A DNA stretch of 37,793 bases from an uncultured Flavonifractor sp. (GTDB lineage Bacteria; Bacillota; Clostridia; Oscillospirales; Oscillospiraceae), in contig CANAAV010000023.1 in the NCBI GenBank assembly GCA_947346365.1, positions 1-37,793 on the forward strand, in the 5' to 3' direction. Position numbers and translations under genes: made by a program. Each line of letters starts with the position of its first letter. Position 1 is the first letter of the stretch. Shown one piece after another: positions 1-8,945 of the stretch. A model generated the notes under the pieces. It did no database searches and was not told where the DNA came from. It saw nothing but the letters and a program-made list of their open reading frames with translations.

Positions 1-1
1 T

Positions 2-544
2 GACAATGAAACCTACGAAAATGCCGCCGCTCCGCTGGCTACACTGAATGAATTGGTCGTGACCCTGCTGGTGGTGATTATCGTTGTCAGCGCCATCATT
101 CTGGCCTTGATCCTGACCCTTTGGACAAAGACCCGCATCCATGAGATCGGTGTGTTCCTGTCCGTGGGTATCAGGAAATCGGCCATCATCAGCCAGTATT
201 TGATTGAGGTGCTGCTGATCGCCGTTCTCGCCTTTGGCCTGTCCTACTTCACCAGCAACGCCATAGCGGGAAAGATCGGCAACCACCTGTTGGAGCAAAG
301 TATGCAGACCGAGCCGGAGGATGATAATGATGTTGTATCTGCAGCCGCTGCGGTTGATGTGGGCGCAGATAATCTTATCCAAAAGCCTCTGCCTACGGAG
401 AACGGCATCCAAGTGTCCGTTGAGCTGGATAATTTGGCCCAGCTCTATCTGATTGGCCTTGCTATTATCATTGCGGCTGTCAGCGCATCGTCTATCACGG
501 TCATGTGGCTGAAACCCCGTGAAATCCTGTCTAAAATGAGCTGA
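2..544 (+). CDS. FtsX/MacB-type ABC transporter permease, C-terminal part (5' end outside window)
   Basis: The frame is open from the left edge of the window to the TGA at 544, so this is the last ~180 residues of a longer permease. A membrane segment (about residues 20-45 of the visible part, rich in V/I/L) is followed by a KTRIHEIGVFLSVGIRK stretch, typical of the loop after a transmembrane helix in FtsX-family permeases. Two more membrane segments follow, around a soluble insert rich in D, E and A. The protein ends with the usual KPREIL tail. A cognate ATPase begins 13 bases downstream, so the two form an ABC exporter or lipoprotein/peptide-handling pump. The substrate cannot be told. Confidence 0.85.
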   Translation, partial: DNETYENAAAPLATLNELVVTLLVVIIVVSAIILALILTLWTKTRIHEIGVFLSVGIRKSAIISQYLIEVLLIAVLAFGLSYFTSNAIAGKIGNHLLEQSMQTEPEDDNDVVSAAAAVDVGADNLIQKPLPTENGIQVSVELDNLAQLYLIGLAIIIAAVSASSITVMWLKPREILSKMS

Positions 545-557
545 AGGAGGGACTGTC

Positions 558-1193
558 ATGCCAACACTGGAATTGAAAAATGTTTCTTACGCCTACGAAA
601 AGGGCAAGGTGGTTTTACAGAACGTCAGCGCAGAACTGGAAACTGGGAAACTGTACGCTATCCTCGGCCCGTCCGGGTCTGGCAAGACTACGCTGCTGTC
701 CCTATTAGGCGGACTGGACGTGCAGACACAGGGCAGCGTCCTGTTTGACAGCGAGGATATTGCGGCAAAGGGGCTGGAACACCACCGCAGGAACCATATC
801 TCACTGATTTTCCAAAGCTATAACCTGATTGACTACATGACGCCCGTTGAAAATGTGCGGCTTACCGCCAAGCTGGACGCCGCCCCCATTCTGGAACGGC
901 TGGGGCTGGAGCAGGACGAGACACAGCGGAATGTGCTGAAACTGTCCGGCGGACAGCAGCAGCGGGTGGCGATTGCGCGGGCGTTGGCCTCCGATGCCCC
1001 GGTCATTCTGGCGGACGAGCCGACCGGGAACCTGGACGCCGATACCGCCGAGGAGATTACGGCGATTTTGAAAGAGAGTGCCCATGCGTTCGGGAAGTGC
1101 GTGGTGGTCGTGACGCACTCTGGCGAGGTGGCAAAGCAGGCGGACGTGGTGCTGGAAATCAAACGGGGACATTTGAAAGAGAGGGAAATGTGA
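558..1193 (+). CDS. ABC transporter ATP-binding protein (LolD/MacB/FtsE-like class)
   Basis: This 211-residue ATPase energises the upstream FtsX-type permease. It has a Walker [10 protein letters not shown] at about residues 37-45, a Q-loop in [17 protein letters not shown], an ABC signature LSGGQQQR near 130-137 and a Walker B plus catalytic Glu in [12 protein letters not shown] near 150-160. The length is right for a complete single-cassette subunit. The start follows GGAGGGA at good spacing, 13 bases after the permease stop. The stop overlaps the start of the next gene (TGATG), so the three genes are probably one transcript. Drug, peptide or lipoprotein export are all possible for this class. 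Confidence 0.93.
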   Translation: MPTLELKNVSYAYEKGKVVLQNVSAELETGKLYAILGPSGSGKTTLLSLLGGLDVQTQGSVLFDSEDIAAKGLEHHRRNHISLIFQSYNLIDYMTPVENVRLTAKLDAAPILERLGLEQDETQRNVLKLSGGQQQRVAIARALASDAPVILADEPTGNLDADTAEEITAILKESAHAFGKCVVVVTHSGEVAKQADVVLEIKRGHLKEREM

Positions 1194-1525
1194 TGAAGAA
1201 ATTTATGATGATTTTGGCTTGTGTCCTGGTCTGCTTTTTGCTGTTCACCGGCTGTACCAATCAGAATGACGGCGGCGATCAGGACACGAATTGGGGGAAC
1301 TCTGCGGAAATTGATGATACAGACATTGCAATCGGTACTGAACCGGGGCTGGACACCGAGGACAATTCCGACGATGTAACCTTACTGGCATCCAGGCGTC
1401 AAAATAGGAGCCACCCTCTATATATTGACGTCATTGACGTACTGAACAAAATTTCTGAAAACGTAGGAATACGCTCCAAAACTCCCGTTTCCCGTCTCCT
1501 AGGCCCGCACTGCGGGACAGTGTGA
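1193..1525 (+). CDS. small lipoprotein, possibly with a replaced C-terminus
   Basis: The ATG overlaps the stop of the ATPase gene, which fixes the start. The N-terminus is a lipoprotein signal peptide: positive MKK, a hydrophobic core and the lipobox LFTGC with the lipidated Cys near residue 20. A low-complexity acidic region rich in D, E, G and N follows. From about base 1390 the composition changes (basic, [11 protein letters not shown]...), next to the rearranged araC/IS630 region, so the last ~45 residues may come from a junction and not from the original gene. Only the lipoprotein assignment is well supported. It probably serves the adjacent ABC pump at the outer face of the membrane. 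Confidence 0.6.
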   Translation: MKKFMMILACVLVCFLLFTGCTNQNDGGDQDTNWGNSAEIDDTDIAIGTEPGLDTEDNSDDVTLLASRRQNRSHPLYIDVIDVLNKISENVGIRSKTPVSRLLGPHCGTV

Positions 1526-1656
1526 ACCGGCGGGGCGGCGTAAGACGCTGCGCCTTTATCCTGCTTCCCTTTCGTCCCCACGGTCCACCTCGCCGCTTGT
1601 CAGCATTAGCAAAACTGCCAGTTGTTCATGGTGCTTTGATAAGGGGAAACCTGTGT

Positions 1657-1815
1657 CTATGCCCGCTGCCTGTATTCGCTGGGAGTACATCCTTTTAACT
1701 CCCGGAATGTTTTAGCGAAACAACTCATCTCCTGGAAACCGCACTCCGCTCCAATATCTGAAATTTTCCGATTGGTAGACACCAGCAGCTCCGCCGCCTT
1801 CTGAATACGCACTTG
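1657..1815 (-). pseudogene. AraC-family regulator, C-terminal fragment
   Basis: On the minus strand this encodes the second half of an AraC DNA-binding domain: the linking helix VRIQKAAELL, the second helix-turn-helix (ISDIGAECGFQEMSCFAKTFRE) and the family tail LKGCTPSEYRQ. The first helix-turn-helix and the sensor domain are absent. Upstream of about base 1815 the reading frame runs into sequence unrelated to AraC that belongs to the IS630 side of a junction. It is a dead remnant. The cut point is approximate because no clean insertion-sequence terminal repeat could be recognised. Confidence 0.75.
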
Positions 1816-1934
1816 TTTGGAAAGTCTAGATTGCCTCCACCCGGAGGTAGGAAAATTCGTCCTTCCTCCCTGCAAAAACGACGTAAACGGGCATCAATCG
1901 CTTCGGTGAGTCTTTTTCTTGTTCCTGCCGATAA

Positions 1935-2651
1935 AGCGGGCACGCGGGGCCTCACTGGGGCAAAATCTATGCGGATGACAAGCATCGGCAAATCAAACGA
2001 TATATGTTGCGGAACATCCAGACGCATACCAGTCGGAAATGGTCAAGGTATTTGGATGCAGCGAAAGCGGTATCCACAGGATGCACTGCGGCGGCATAAG
2101 ATCACAAGGAAAAAAAGACTGCCAGCTACCAGGAGCAGGACCGGCAAAAAGTAGCGGCGTATCAGGAAGCAATTAAGGATATACTGCCGGAAAAGATTGC
2201 CCATGTGGATGAAAGCGGGATAGATACATACTTGTATCGAGAATATGAGTATGCGCCGCAGGGCCAGCAAGTGTTTGGACAAGTTCGTGGTCGAAAGTAT
2301 CAGCGCTGCGGCATTGTCGCTGCTCAAACAGGCAGGAGGATTCTTGTGCCGTTTCAGTATAATGGAACGATGGACAGCAGGCTTTTTGAATTCTGGTTTT
2401 CCAACCAGCTTCTGCCTTCTCTGGAACAAGGAACCGTGATTGTAATGGACAATGCCTCATTCCATTCCAAAAAGCGGTTGCTTTTTGCTGCCCAAAACGC
2501 TGGATGCAGGCTACTGTTTCTTCCTCCGTACTCCCCAGAACTCAATCCCATTGAAAGATTCTGGGCTTGGCTGAAGCGTTTTTTGAGAAAAACACTTCCT
2601 TCTGCTCCTTCCTTTGATGATGCCCTTTGTACCGCTTTTCAACTGTGGTGA
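1935..2651 (+). pseudogene. IS630-family transposase, multiply frameshifted
   Basis: The C-terminal 148 residues (from 2205, open back to about 2115) carry the IS630 DDE catalytic core: DESGID, MDNASFHS and LPPYSPELNPIE. The N-terminal half is split over three frames. KHRQIKRY is read from about 1980, EHPDAYQSEMVKVFGC from 2012-2080, ALRRHKITRKK from 2083, and the final frame is entered at the A-run near 2111-2117. At least three frameshifts, and a stop at 1932 ahead of the first readable part, mean no active transposase can be made. The element probably disrupted the araC gene on its left. IS630 elements normally insert at TA, but the ends could not be defined here. Confidence 0.85.
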
Positions 2652-2712
2652 CTATACTATAACGGAGAGAAAGTTACCATGATTCTAAAACCGGACGGGA
2701 AGGAGGTGGTTT

Positions 2713-2924
2713 TTGAGCCGTGACGGTACGGGAACGCCAAGCATCCGTCAGAGCAAGGTGAAAAAAGCGCGGCAGAAAATTAATCATTTCCTGCGCCTTG
2801 CAAAGTATAATTTTTCTTCTTCTGGCTCTGATGATTGTCCTTATGGTATGCGGGGTGCTTTATATCAAGGAGCATCTGGCTCCTGCGCCGCTGAACTGTC
2901 AGCACTCTTATAAGCGTACAAGGT
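2713..2924 (+). pseudogene. frame-broken small membrane protein remnant
   Basis: An AGGAGG at 2701-2706 precedes a possible TTG start at 2713 or GTG at 2720. The TTG frame gives a basic stretch up to about base 2800. The frame used by the GTG is stopped by TGA at 2759, but beyond it encodes a clean transmembrane helix (IIFLLLALMIVLMVCGVLYI, bases 2807-2866) followed by KEHLAPAPLNC and a TAA at 2922-2924. Basic N-terminus plus one membrane helix suggests the anchor of a longer surface protein or hydrolase, now truncated and interrupted. I do not recognise the family. Confidence 0.4.
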
Positions 2925-2957
2925 AAAAAAGAGTGCCAACCATGCGGCCGGCACTCC
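2924..2957 (-). terminator. intrinsic terminator of the greA-lysS operon
   Basis: A perfect 7-bp stem (GAGTGCC 2931-2937 with GGCACTC 2950-2956) is followed on the minus strand by a run of six T. It lies about 90 bases past the lysS stop. Confidence 0.75.
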
Positions 2958-3047
2958 TTCTGCTATACCAAAATCCTTTTCATTTGTCGTAAAGTTTTCA
3001 AAAATCGGGGCTAAAATCCTCTGAAACCATTGCGGCGCAACGACTTT

Positions 3048-4550
3048 TTAATCCACCGGCTTCATCGTGGGGAACAGGAGAACGTCCCGAATAGAGTCGG
3101 AATTGGTCAGCATCATGACGGCGCGGTCAATACCGATGCCCATGCCGCCTGTGGGAGGCAGGCCGTACTCCAGGGCGGTGATATAGTCCTCGTCCATCAT
3201 GCCGGCCTCATCGTTGCCCATGTCCCGCAGAGCCAGCTCATGCTCAAAGCGGCCCCGCTGGTCAATGGGATCGTTGAGCTCAGAAAAGGCGTTGGCAAAC
3301 TCCGAGTGATTGATGAACAGCTCAAACCGCTCGGTGAGCCGGGGGTCCTTGGGAGAGCGCTTGGTCAGGGGAGAGACCTCCACCGGATACATGGTGATAA
3401 AGGTAGGCTGAATCAGCTGCTCCTCTACCCGCTGGTCGAAGGCCTCATAGAGGGCGGTACCCCAGGTGCGCTCACAGCCCTCCAGGTCAATGCCTTTGGC
3501 TTCCACGGCCTTGCAGGCCTCCTCATCGCCGCTGATGGCGTTGAAATCCACGCCCACATATTCCTTTACGGCGTCACTCATGCTCAGGCGCTTCCAGCCG
3601 GGGGTGAGGTCAATGTCCACGCCCAGCCACTGGATCTGGTAAGAGCCCAGAATATCCTTGGCGGCAGAGGAGAGGATGCCCTCAGCGATGTCCATCATGT
3701 CGTGGAAATCGGCGTAAGCCTCATAGAGCTCAATGGTGGTAAACTCTGGATTGTGCTTGGGATCCATGCCCTCATTGCGGAAAATGCGGCCAATCTCGTA
3801 CACCCGCTCAAAACCGCCCACTGTCAGGCGCTTCAGATGCAGCTCCGTGGCAATGCGCAGGTACATATCGAGACCCAGCGTGTTGTGATGGGTGACAAAA
3901 GGCCGGGCGGTGGCGCCGCCCTGGATGGTGTTTAGAATGGGAGTTTCCACCTCCAGGTAATCCCGGTCGTCCAGGTACTTGCGGACATGCTTGATAAAAG
4001 CGGTGCGGATCTGGAAGGTGCGGCGCACATCCTCGTTCATGATCAGGTCTACATACCGCTGGCGGTAACGGGTCTCCTTATCGGTCAGGCCGTGGAACTT
4101 CTCCGGCAGGGGCAGCAGGGACTTGGAGAGGAGGGTGACTTTGTGAGCCTTTACGGAGATTTCGCCCCGCTTGGTCTTAAATACCTCGCCCTCGACGCCT
4201 ACGATGTCGCCGATGTCGGTCTTCTTGAACTTGGCAAATTCCTCCTCACCCAGCTCGTCTACCCGGACATAGAGCTGGATGCGGCCCTTCACATCCTGCA
4301 TATCGCAGAATACGGCCTTGCCCATGCCCCGCTTGGACATAATGCGTCCGGCAACGGAGGTGTGCTTCCCCTCCAGGGCGTCGAAGTTTTCCTTAATATC
4401 GGCAGAGCGGTGGGTTACCACATACTTGGTGATCTGAAAGGGGTCCTGCCCCGCGTCCTGGAGCTCCTTGAGCTTGGCGCGGCGGATCTGGCGCAGCTCG
4501 GACAGGTTCTCTTCTGCTGGCTGGTTGACATTCTTCTCTTCGGTAGTCAT
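3048..4550 (-). CDS. lysS: lysyl-tRNA synthetase, class II
   Basis: This cytoplasmic enzyme charges tRNA-Lys with lysine using ATP. The 500 residues match the usual class II LysRS length. An N-terminal OB-fold anticodon-binding domain (about residues 60-170) precedes the class II catalytic core. Motif 2 is seen in FRNEGMDPKHNPEFTTIELYEAYADF (given in parts: FRNEGMD, HNPEFT, ELYEAY), and motif 3 in GMGIGIDRAVMML near the C-terminus. The start ATG has AAAGGAG eight bases upstream. It lies 19 bases after greA, so the two are co-transcribed from the promoter at 5169-5197. A greA-lysS pair is common in Clostridia. Nothing is unusual in the sequence. Confidence 0.98.
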   Translation of the reverse strand: MTTEEKNVNQPAEENLSELRQIRRAKLKELQDAGQDPFQITKYVVTHRSADIKENFDALEGKHTSVAGRIMSKRGMGKAVFCDMQDVKGRIQLYVRVDELGEEEFAKFKKTDIGDIVGVEGEVFKTKRGEISVKAHKVTLLSKSLLPLPEKFHGLTDKETRYRQRYVDLIMNEDVRRTFQIRTAFIKHVRKYLDDRDYLEVETPILNTIQGGATARPFVTHHNTLGLDMYLRIATELHLKRLTVGGFERVYEIGRIFRNEGMDPKHNPEFTTIELYEAYADFHDMMDIAEGILSSAAKDILGSYQIQWLGVDIDLTPGWKRLSMSDAVKEYVGVDFNAISGDEEACKAVEAKGIDLEGCERTWGTALYEAFDQRVEEQLIQPTFITMYPVEVSPLTKRSPKDPRLTERFELFINHSEFANAFSELNDPIDQRGRFEHELALRDMGNDEAGMMDEDYITALEYGLPPTGGMGIGIDRAVMMLTNSDSIRDVLLFPTMKPVD

Positions 4551-4569
4551 GGTTCTGGCTCCTTTACTA

Positions 4570-5043
4570 CTACTTTTGTATCTCTAGGATTTGATATCTC
4601 AATACGCCGGCGGGGGCCTCTACATGGACCTCCTCGCCTGCGGCACGGCCCAACAGGGCCCGCCCAAAGGGGGAGTCCTCAGAGATGCGGCCGTTCATGG
4701 GGTCGGCCTCCTGAGAGCCTACCACCTGGTAGAGCTCCTCCTCGTTGAATTCCAGGTCCAAAACCCGGATGCGGGAGCCCAGGCGGACCGCGTCGGGGTC
4801 CTCCGTATGCGCTTCAATTACAACGCAGTTTTGCAGGATGTTTTCCACCTCCGCGATGCGGGAGTAGAGCTTGCCCTGCTCATTTTTTGCCTCGTCATAT
4901 TCGCTGTTTTCGCTTAAATCACCAAAGGAGCGGGCCTCCTTAATCTGGGCGGCTACCTCCTTTTCCCGGACTGTTTTCAGATAGGTAAGCTCCTGTTTCA
5001 GCTCTTCCAAGCGCTCGGCGCTGAGCTTATATTCCTTAGCCAT
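4570..5043 (-). CDS. greA: transcription elongation factor GreA
   Basis: GreA binds the secondary channel of RNA polymerase and stimulates cleavage of backtracked transcripts. The chosen start (MAKEYKLSAERLEELKQEL) gives 157 residues, the normal GreA size. A longer in-frame extension upstream has no GreA similarity. The N-terminal antiparallel coiled coil carries the tip residues D and E (GDLSENSEYDEAKNEQ, about 44-59). The C-terminal FKBP-like domain contains DPMNGRISEDSPFGRALLG, a family hallmark. The ribosome-binding site (AAAGGGA) is somewhat distant from the ATG. First gene of the greA-lysS operon. Confidence 0.97.
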   Translation of the reverse strand: MAKEYKLSAERLEELKQELTYLKTVREKEVAAQIKEARSFGDLSENSEYDEAKNEQGKLYSRIAEVENILQNCVVIEAHTEDPDAVRLGSRIRVLDLEFNEEELYQVVGSQEADPMNGRISEDSPFGRALLGRAAGEEVHVEAPAGVLRYQILEIQK

Positions 5044-5168
5044 GGCTTGTACATACCGTCCCTTTCTATTAGAATCACGCGCTGTTATAAAAAGCGCAGT
5101 GGAGAAATCCAACCGGCCTGCCGTACAGCATTAAGATCCTGGCAGGGCGCACCTTGATATTATCCGAT

Positions 5169-5197
5169 ATTATAGGTAGTTTGTCCCCTCCTGTCAA
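5169..5197 (-). promoter_or_regulatory. sigma-A promoter of greA-lysS
   Basis: On the minus strand there is a full consensus TTGACA (5197-5192), a 17-base spacer and TATAAT (5174-5169). The -10 is followed by a near repeat of itself (TAATATCGGATAATATC). The leader to greA is about 120 bases and contains a GCGCT...AGCGC hairpin. Confidence 0.9.
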
Positions 5198-5198
5198 G

Positions 5199-5918
5199 TC
5201 AAATTCTTCCGAAACTGCCGGGAACGGGGCGGAATTCCCTAGTGGACAGACGCCCCTCTTCCCACAAAAGGGCGGCCAGGGGCAGGGGATCTACATCCTC
5301 CGGCAGGGGAGTAGGCGGGAGGAGGGAGAAGCCCAGCAGGTTGGGTGTGGGGCCGCAGAGGGCAAATGCGCCGGCGCTGATCCGCTCCTGGGAGAAACAC
5401 AGCGTCGTGTGGACGTGCACTGCAGCGTCCGGGGACAGCGCTGCCGCGCCAAACTCCCGGCGCAGGTGCTCGGACAGCGCCGCCCCGCCGGAGGGGGCGT
5501 CCACCACCAGCGTGCGCACCTGGGGGCAGAGAGACACCGCCGCCTGAAACAGAGCGCGGTCTACCCGCCGCCCTACCAGAGCTACGGCGGCGCTGGAAGG
5601 CGGGACGCCCAGCCGCTCTAGCTGTGCCAGCGCCAGGGGGGCCGCCAGCGCCCGGCACAGGGGCGCGGGGTCTACCGGGCGCAGGCCGTGGACGCGCAGC
5701 GGGGCCCAGAGGGGAAAGTCTGGGGCGGTCAGCACCCGGCGGACGCCCCGGCGGGCGAGCAGGGCGGCGGTCCGGCCGGTCCGGCGCAGCAGGGAGCGCT
5801 CTTTCAGGCCGGACGGCGCGGGCACGTCGGCGCGCAGAACCGGCAGGCTGGCCAGCCGGACTTGCTCCAGCTCAGCCCGCCAGCCCCGGCGCTGCTCCAG
5901 GCAAAGCCAGCCTACCAT
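5199..5918 (-). CDS. hypothetical protein upstream of greA
   Basis: This ~239-residue Ala/Leu/Arg-rich protein has no signal peptide or membrane segment, and I do not recognise its family. The middle (VALVGRRVDRALFQAAV, then VRTLVVDAPSGGAAL) alternates strand-like and helix-like stretches, which would suit a Rossmann-like fold, but no catalytic motif is visible. GAGGT at good spacing favours the ATG at 5918 (MVGWLCLEQ) over the upstream ATG at 5924 or GTG at 5927. The end of the gene overlaps the greA promoter region, so it may be transcribed into greA, but greA has its own strong promoter. Very high GC with strong codon bias supports a real gene despite open frames on the opposite strand. 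Confidence 0.65.
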   Translation of the reverse strand: MVGWLCLEQRRGWRAELEQVRLASLPVLRADVPAPSGLKERSLLRRTGRTAALLARRGVRRVLTAPDFPLWAPLRVHGLRPVDPAPLCRALAAPLALAQLERLGVPPSSAAVALVGRRVDRALFQAAVSLCPQVRTLVVDAPSGGAALSEHLRREFGAAALSPDAAVHVHTTLCFSQERISAGAFALCGPTPNLLGFSLLPPTPLPEDVDPLPLAALLWEEGRLSTREFRPVPGSFGRI

Positions 5919-6023
5919 GTCCATCACCTCAAGGGAGAATATGCTGTGCAGGAGGAGATATGCACCGAGGGGCCAAAGCTTGACAAAATGACAAAAAACC
6001 GGAGACGCTAAGCAAAAAATTTA

Positions 6024-6052
6024 TTGCAAAGTAAATAAGCCGGTGATAGAAT
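6024..6052 (+). promoter_or_regulatory. promoter of dhaKLM
   Basis: TTGCAA (6024-6029), 17-base spacer, TAGAAT (6047-6052), about 85 bases before dhaK. AAAGGGAGG at about 6121-6129 is the dhaK ribosome-binding site. Confidence 0.7.
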
Positions 6053-6136
6053 AAAAAGGTAACGCAGGGGCCGGATTGCCAGGAACCGCCGCTGCGGGCC
6101 ATTCTTGTTTAAACGACGAAAAAGGGAGGCGCAAAT

Positions 6137-7126
<990 letters not shown>

Positions 7127-7146
7127 AACGGAAAGCAGGCGGGCGA

Positions 7147-7767
7147 ATGAATACACAGCAGTTAATCGCACTCATGCGGCGGATTGCCGCGAAGGTGGAA
7201 GAGGAGAAGGCTTTTCTGACCGAGCTGGACAACGTGATTGGCGACGGGGACCATGGTATTAACTTGGCCCGTGGGTTCGGCGAGGTGGAGAAGAAGCTGG
7301 ATACTCTGGCGGATAAAGAGCCGGGCGATGTGCTCAAAAGCGTGGGCATGACGCTGGTTTCCACTGTGGGCGGGGCCTCCGGTCCCCTGTACGGTACGGG
7401 CTTTATGAAACTGGGAGCCGCGCTGAAGGGTAAGGCGGACATTGCGGTGCCCGACTTTTTGGAGGGGTTCCAAGGGGCCATTGAGGGCATTATGCAGCGG
7501 GGCCGCTCCACCAAGGGAGAAAAGACCATGCTGGACGCGATGATTCCCGCCAAGCAGGCCATTGAGGATAGCTGGAGCGGGGATCACAACGCCAAGGCGG
7601 CTTTTGCGGCGGGCGTCGCGGCCGCCAAAGAGGGGGTCGAGTACACCAAGACCATCGCGGCGACCAAGGGCCGCGCCAGTTATTTGGGTGAGCGGAGCAT
7701 CGGCCACCAGGACCCTGGAGCAACCTCTTTTACCATGATGCTGGAGATTGTGGGAGACGCGTTATAA
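7147..7767 (+). CDS. dhaL: dihydroxyacetone kinase subunit DhaL (ADP-binding)
   Basis: DhaL holds ADP as a permanent cofactor, accepts phosphate from DhaM and passes it to dihydroxyacetone on DhaK. The 206-residue protein has the Mg/ADP-binding motif NVIGDGDHGINLARGF (about 28-43), the central GGASGPLYGTGF loop and the C-terminal GRASYLGERSIGHQDPGA loop, all diagnostic of DhaL. GGCGGGCG upstream is a weak ribosome-binding site. The stop TAA is one base before the dhaM start, so translation is probably coupled. Confidence 0.97.
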   Translation: MNTQQLIALMRRIAAKVEEEKAFLTELDNVIGDGDHGINLARGFGEVEKKLDTLADKEPGDVLKSVGMTLVSTVGGASGPLYGTGFMKLGAALKGKADIAVPDFLEGFQGAIEGIMQRGRSTKGEKTMLDAMIPAKQAIEDSWSGDHNAKAAFAAGVAAAKEGVEYTKTIAATKGRASYLGERSIGHQDPGATSFTMMLEIVGDAL

Positions 7768-7768
7768 T

Positions 7769-8152
7769 ATGGTAGGATTTGTAATTGTATCCCACAGCGG
7801 CAGGCTGGCGGAGGGTGTGGTAGACCTGGCCCGGATGATGGCCGCGGATGTGCCCATAGCGGCGGCGGGCGGCCTGGAGGACGGCGGGTTTGGCACCAGC
7901 TTTGAAAAGATTCAAGCTGCCGTAGAGCGGGTGTACTCCGAGGACGGAGTCATTATGCTCATGGATATGGGCAGTGCGGTGATGACCGCCGAGATGGTGA
8001 TTGAGGCTATGGAGGGAAAACAGATCCGCATGGCGGACTGTCCCATAGCTGAGGGCGCCGTGACCGGCACGATCAATGCCAGCGCGGGCATGAGCCTGGA
8101 GGAGATCCTGGAGGAGCTGGAGCAGGTGGGCGCGCAGAAAAAGCTCTCCTGA
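7769..8152 (+). CDS. dhaM: PTS-dependent dihydroxyacetone kinase phosphotransferase DhaM (EIIA-only form)
   Basis: The 127-residue protein is a single EIIA-Man-like domain. It begins MVGFVIVSHSGRLAEGV with the phosphorylatable His near residue 9, and ends after an EEILEELEQVG helix. E. coli DhaM has additional HPr-like and EI-like domains; these are absent here, so phosphate should come from the general HPr. The ATG one base after the dhaL stop is preferred to an in-frame ATG at 7748 inside dhaL because the protein then starts exactly at the first strand. It is the last gene of the operon. The structured repeat at 8191-8460 begins 39 bases later. Confidence 0.94.
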   Translation: MVGFVIVSHSGRLAEGVVDLARMMAADVPIAAAGGLEDGGFGTSFEKIQAAVERVYSEDGVIMLMDMGSAVMTAEMVIEAMEGKQIRMADCPIAEGAVTGTINASAGMSLEEILEELEQVGAQKKLS

Positions 8153-8190
8153 CCGCAGAGAAAATCCTCAAAGATTCGTAGATAAAAGGA

Positions 8191-8460
8191 CAGGGGGCGC
8201 GGATGGACTCATCCGCGCCCCCTCAGCTTGTCGAAAAAGTCTCACAGAGTTCGCGCCTAAGGGCGCGAATCAGGTGTGAATTCGTTTTCTCTGACGACAT
8301 GTGCGTCAGAGAAAACACATCTCGGCCTGTAAGTGTACAAGCTGTCCGCTTTAAGCGGACAGCTTGTGTGCGAGGCAGGCCGCAGCAGGCTCGAAAAAGC
8401 GGCGAAGCCACTTTTTCGACAGGCACAGGGGGGTCGGATGGACTCATCCGCGCCCCCTGC
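8191..8460. repeat. structured multi-hairpin repeat, copy A
   Basis: This ~270-base intergenic element lies between the convergent dhaM and ybaK. It opens with a perfect 13-bp hairpin (8193-8205 with 8210-8222, loop GACT) and ends with a near copy of the same palindrome (about 8434-8457). Inside are an 8-bp hairpin with 4-base loop (8250-8257/8262-8269), a perfect 13-bp hairpin with 7-base loop (8284-8296/8304-8316) and a 31-base near-perfect palindrome (8337-8367). CTTGTCGAAAAAGT near the left end can pair with ACTTTTTCGACAGG near 8410-8423, closing the whole element. A diverged copy in the opposite orientation is at 11577-11793. It has no coding potential. It could be a small non-autonomous mobile element, a bidirectional terminator cluster or a structured RNA. 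Confidence 0.8.
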
Positions 8461-8468
8461 TCTTAAGT

Positions 8469-8943
8469 TCATTGCCAATTTTTGCACACGTCAATCCAAC
8501 CCATGCTGTTGGACAGCTGATAGAGCTCCTCGCAGTTCAGACGCACAGCGGAATGGTCGTTTCCCGCAGCGGGATAGACGGGTGTCAAACCGCTGAAGGG
8601 ACAGGTCGAGATAGACCGCCACGTCGCTGCGCCGGATGCCAAAAGGACACACGCCGCCCACTGCGTGGCCTGTAAAGTCCTCCACCTGCTCAGGAGTGAG
8701 CATGACGGCCTTGCAATGGAACTGCCGCTTAAATTTACTGTTGTCAATTTTGGCGTCGCCGGCGCAGACGATGAGCACGCATCCCTCCCCCACGGCGAAG
8801 GAGAGCGTTTTTGCGATGTGGGCGCTCTGGCAGCCCACCGCCTGCGCGGCGAGCTCTACCGTGGCGCTGGAGGCGGCGAACTCCAGAATGCGGTCCCCGT
8901 AGCCCCGCTGGACCAGATAGGCCCGGCCCTGTTCGATCGACAT
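8469..8943 (-). pseudogene. YbaK/EbsC-family (prolyl-tRNA editing-like) protein, frameshifted
   Basis: The first ~120 residues from the ATG at 8943 match the YbaK fold: a KTLSF-type motif (HIAKTLSFAVG), KIDNSKFKRQF, and HAVGGVCPFGI with the GxxxP region of aminoacyl-tRNA deacylases. At 8580-8582 a run of three G (CCC on the coding strand) shifts the frame. Beyond it the family C-terminus (VYPAAGNDHSAVRL, then ELYQLSNSMGWIDVCKNW) continues in another frame to a TGA at 8469. Removing one base restores one ~157-residue protein. The frameshifted frame instead runs on to 8491. It is either a recent pseudogene or a sequencing error. The start lies two bases after the thioesterase stop, so it is the second gene of that operon. 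Confidence 0.85.
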
Positions 8944-8945
8944 GC

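Noticed and set aside
8193-8222. Simple intrinsic terminator for dhaM
   Set aside because: The stem is perfect but has no T tract, and it is one part of a larger repeated element.
8191-8460. CRISPR-like repeats
   Set aside because: The repeated units are single palindromic hairpins of different sequence, with no regularly spaced identical repeats or spacers.
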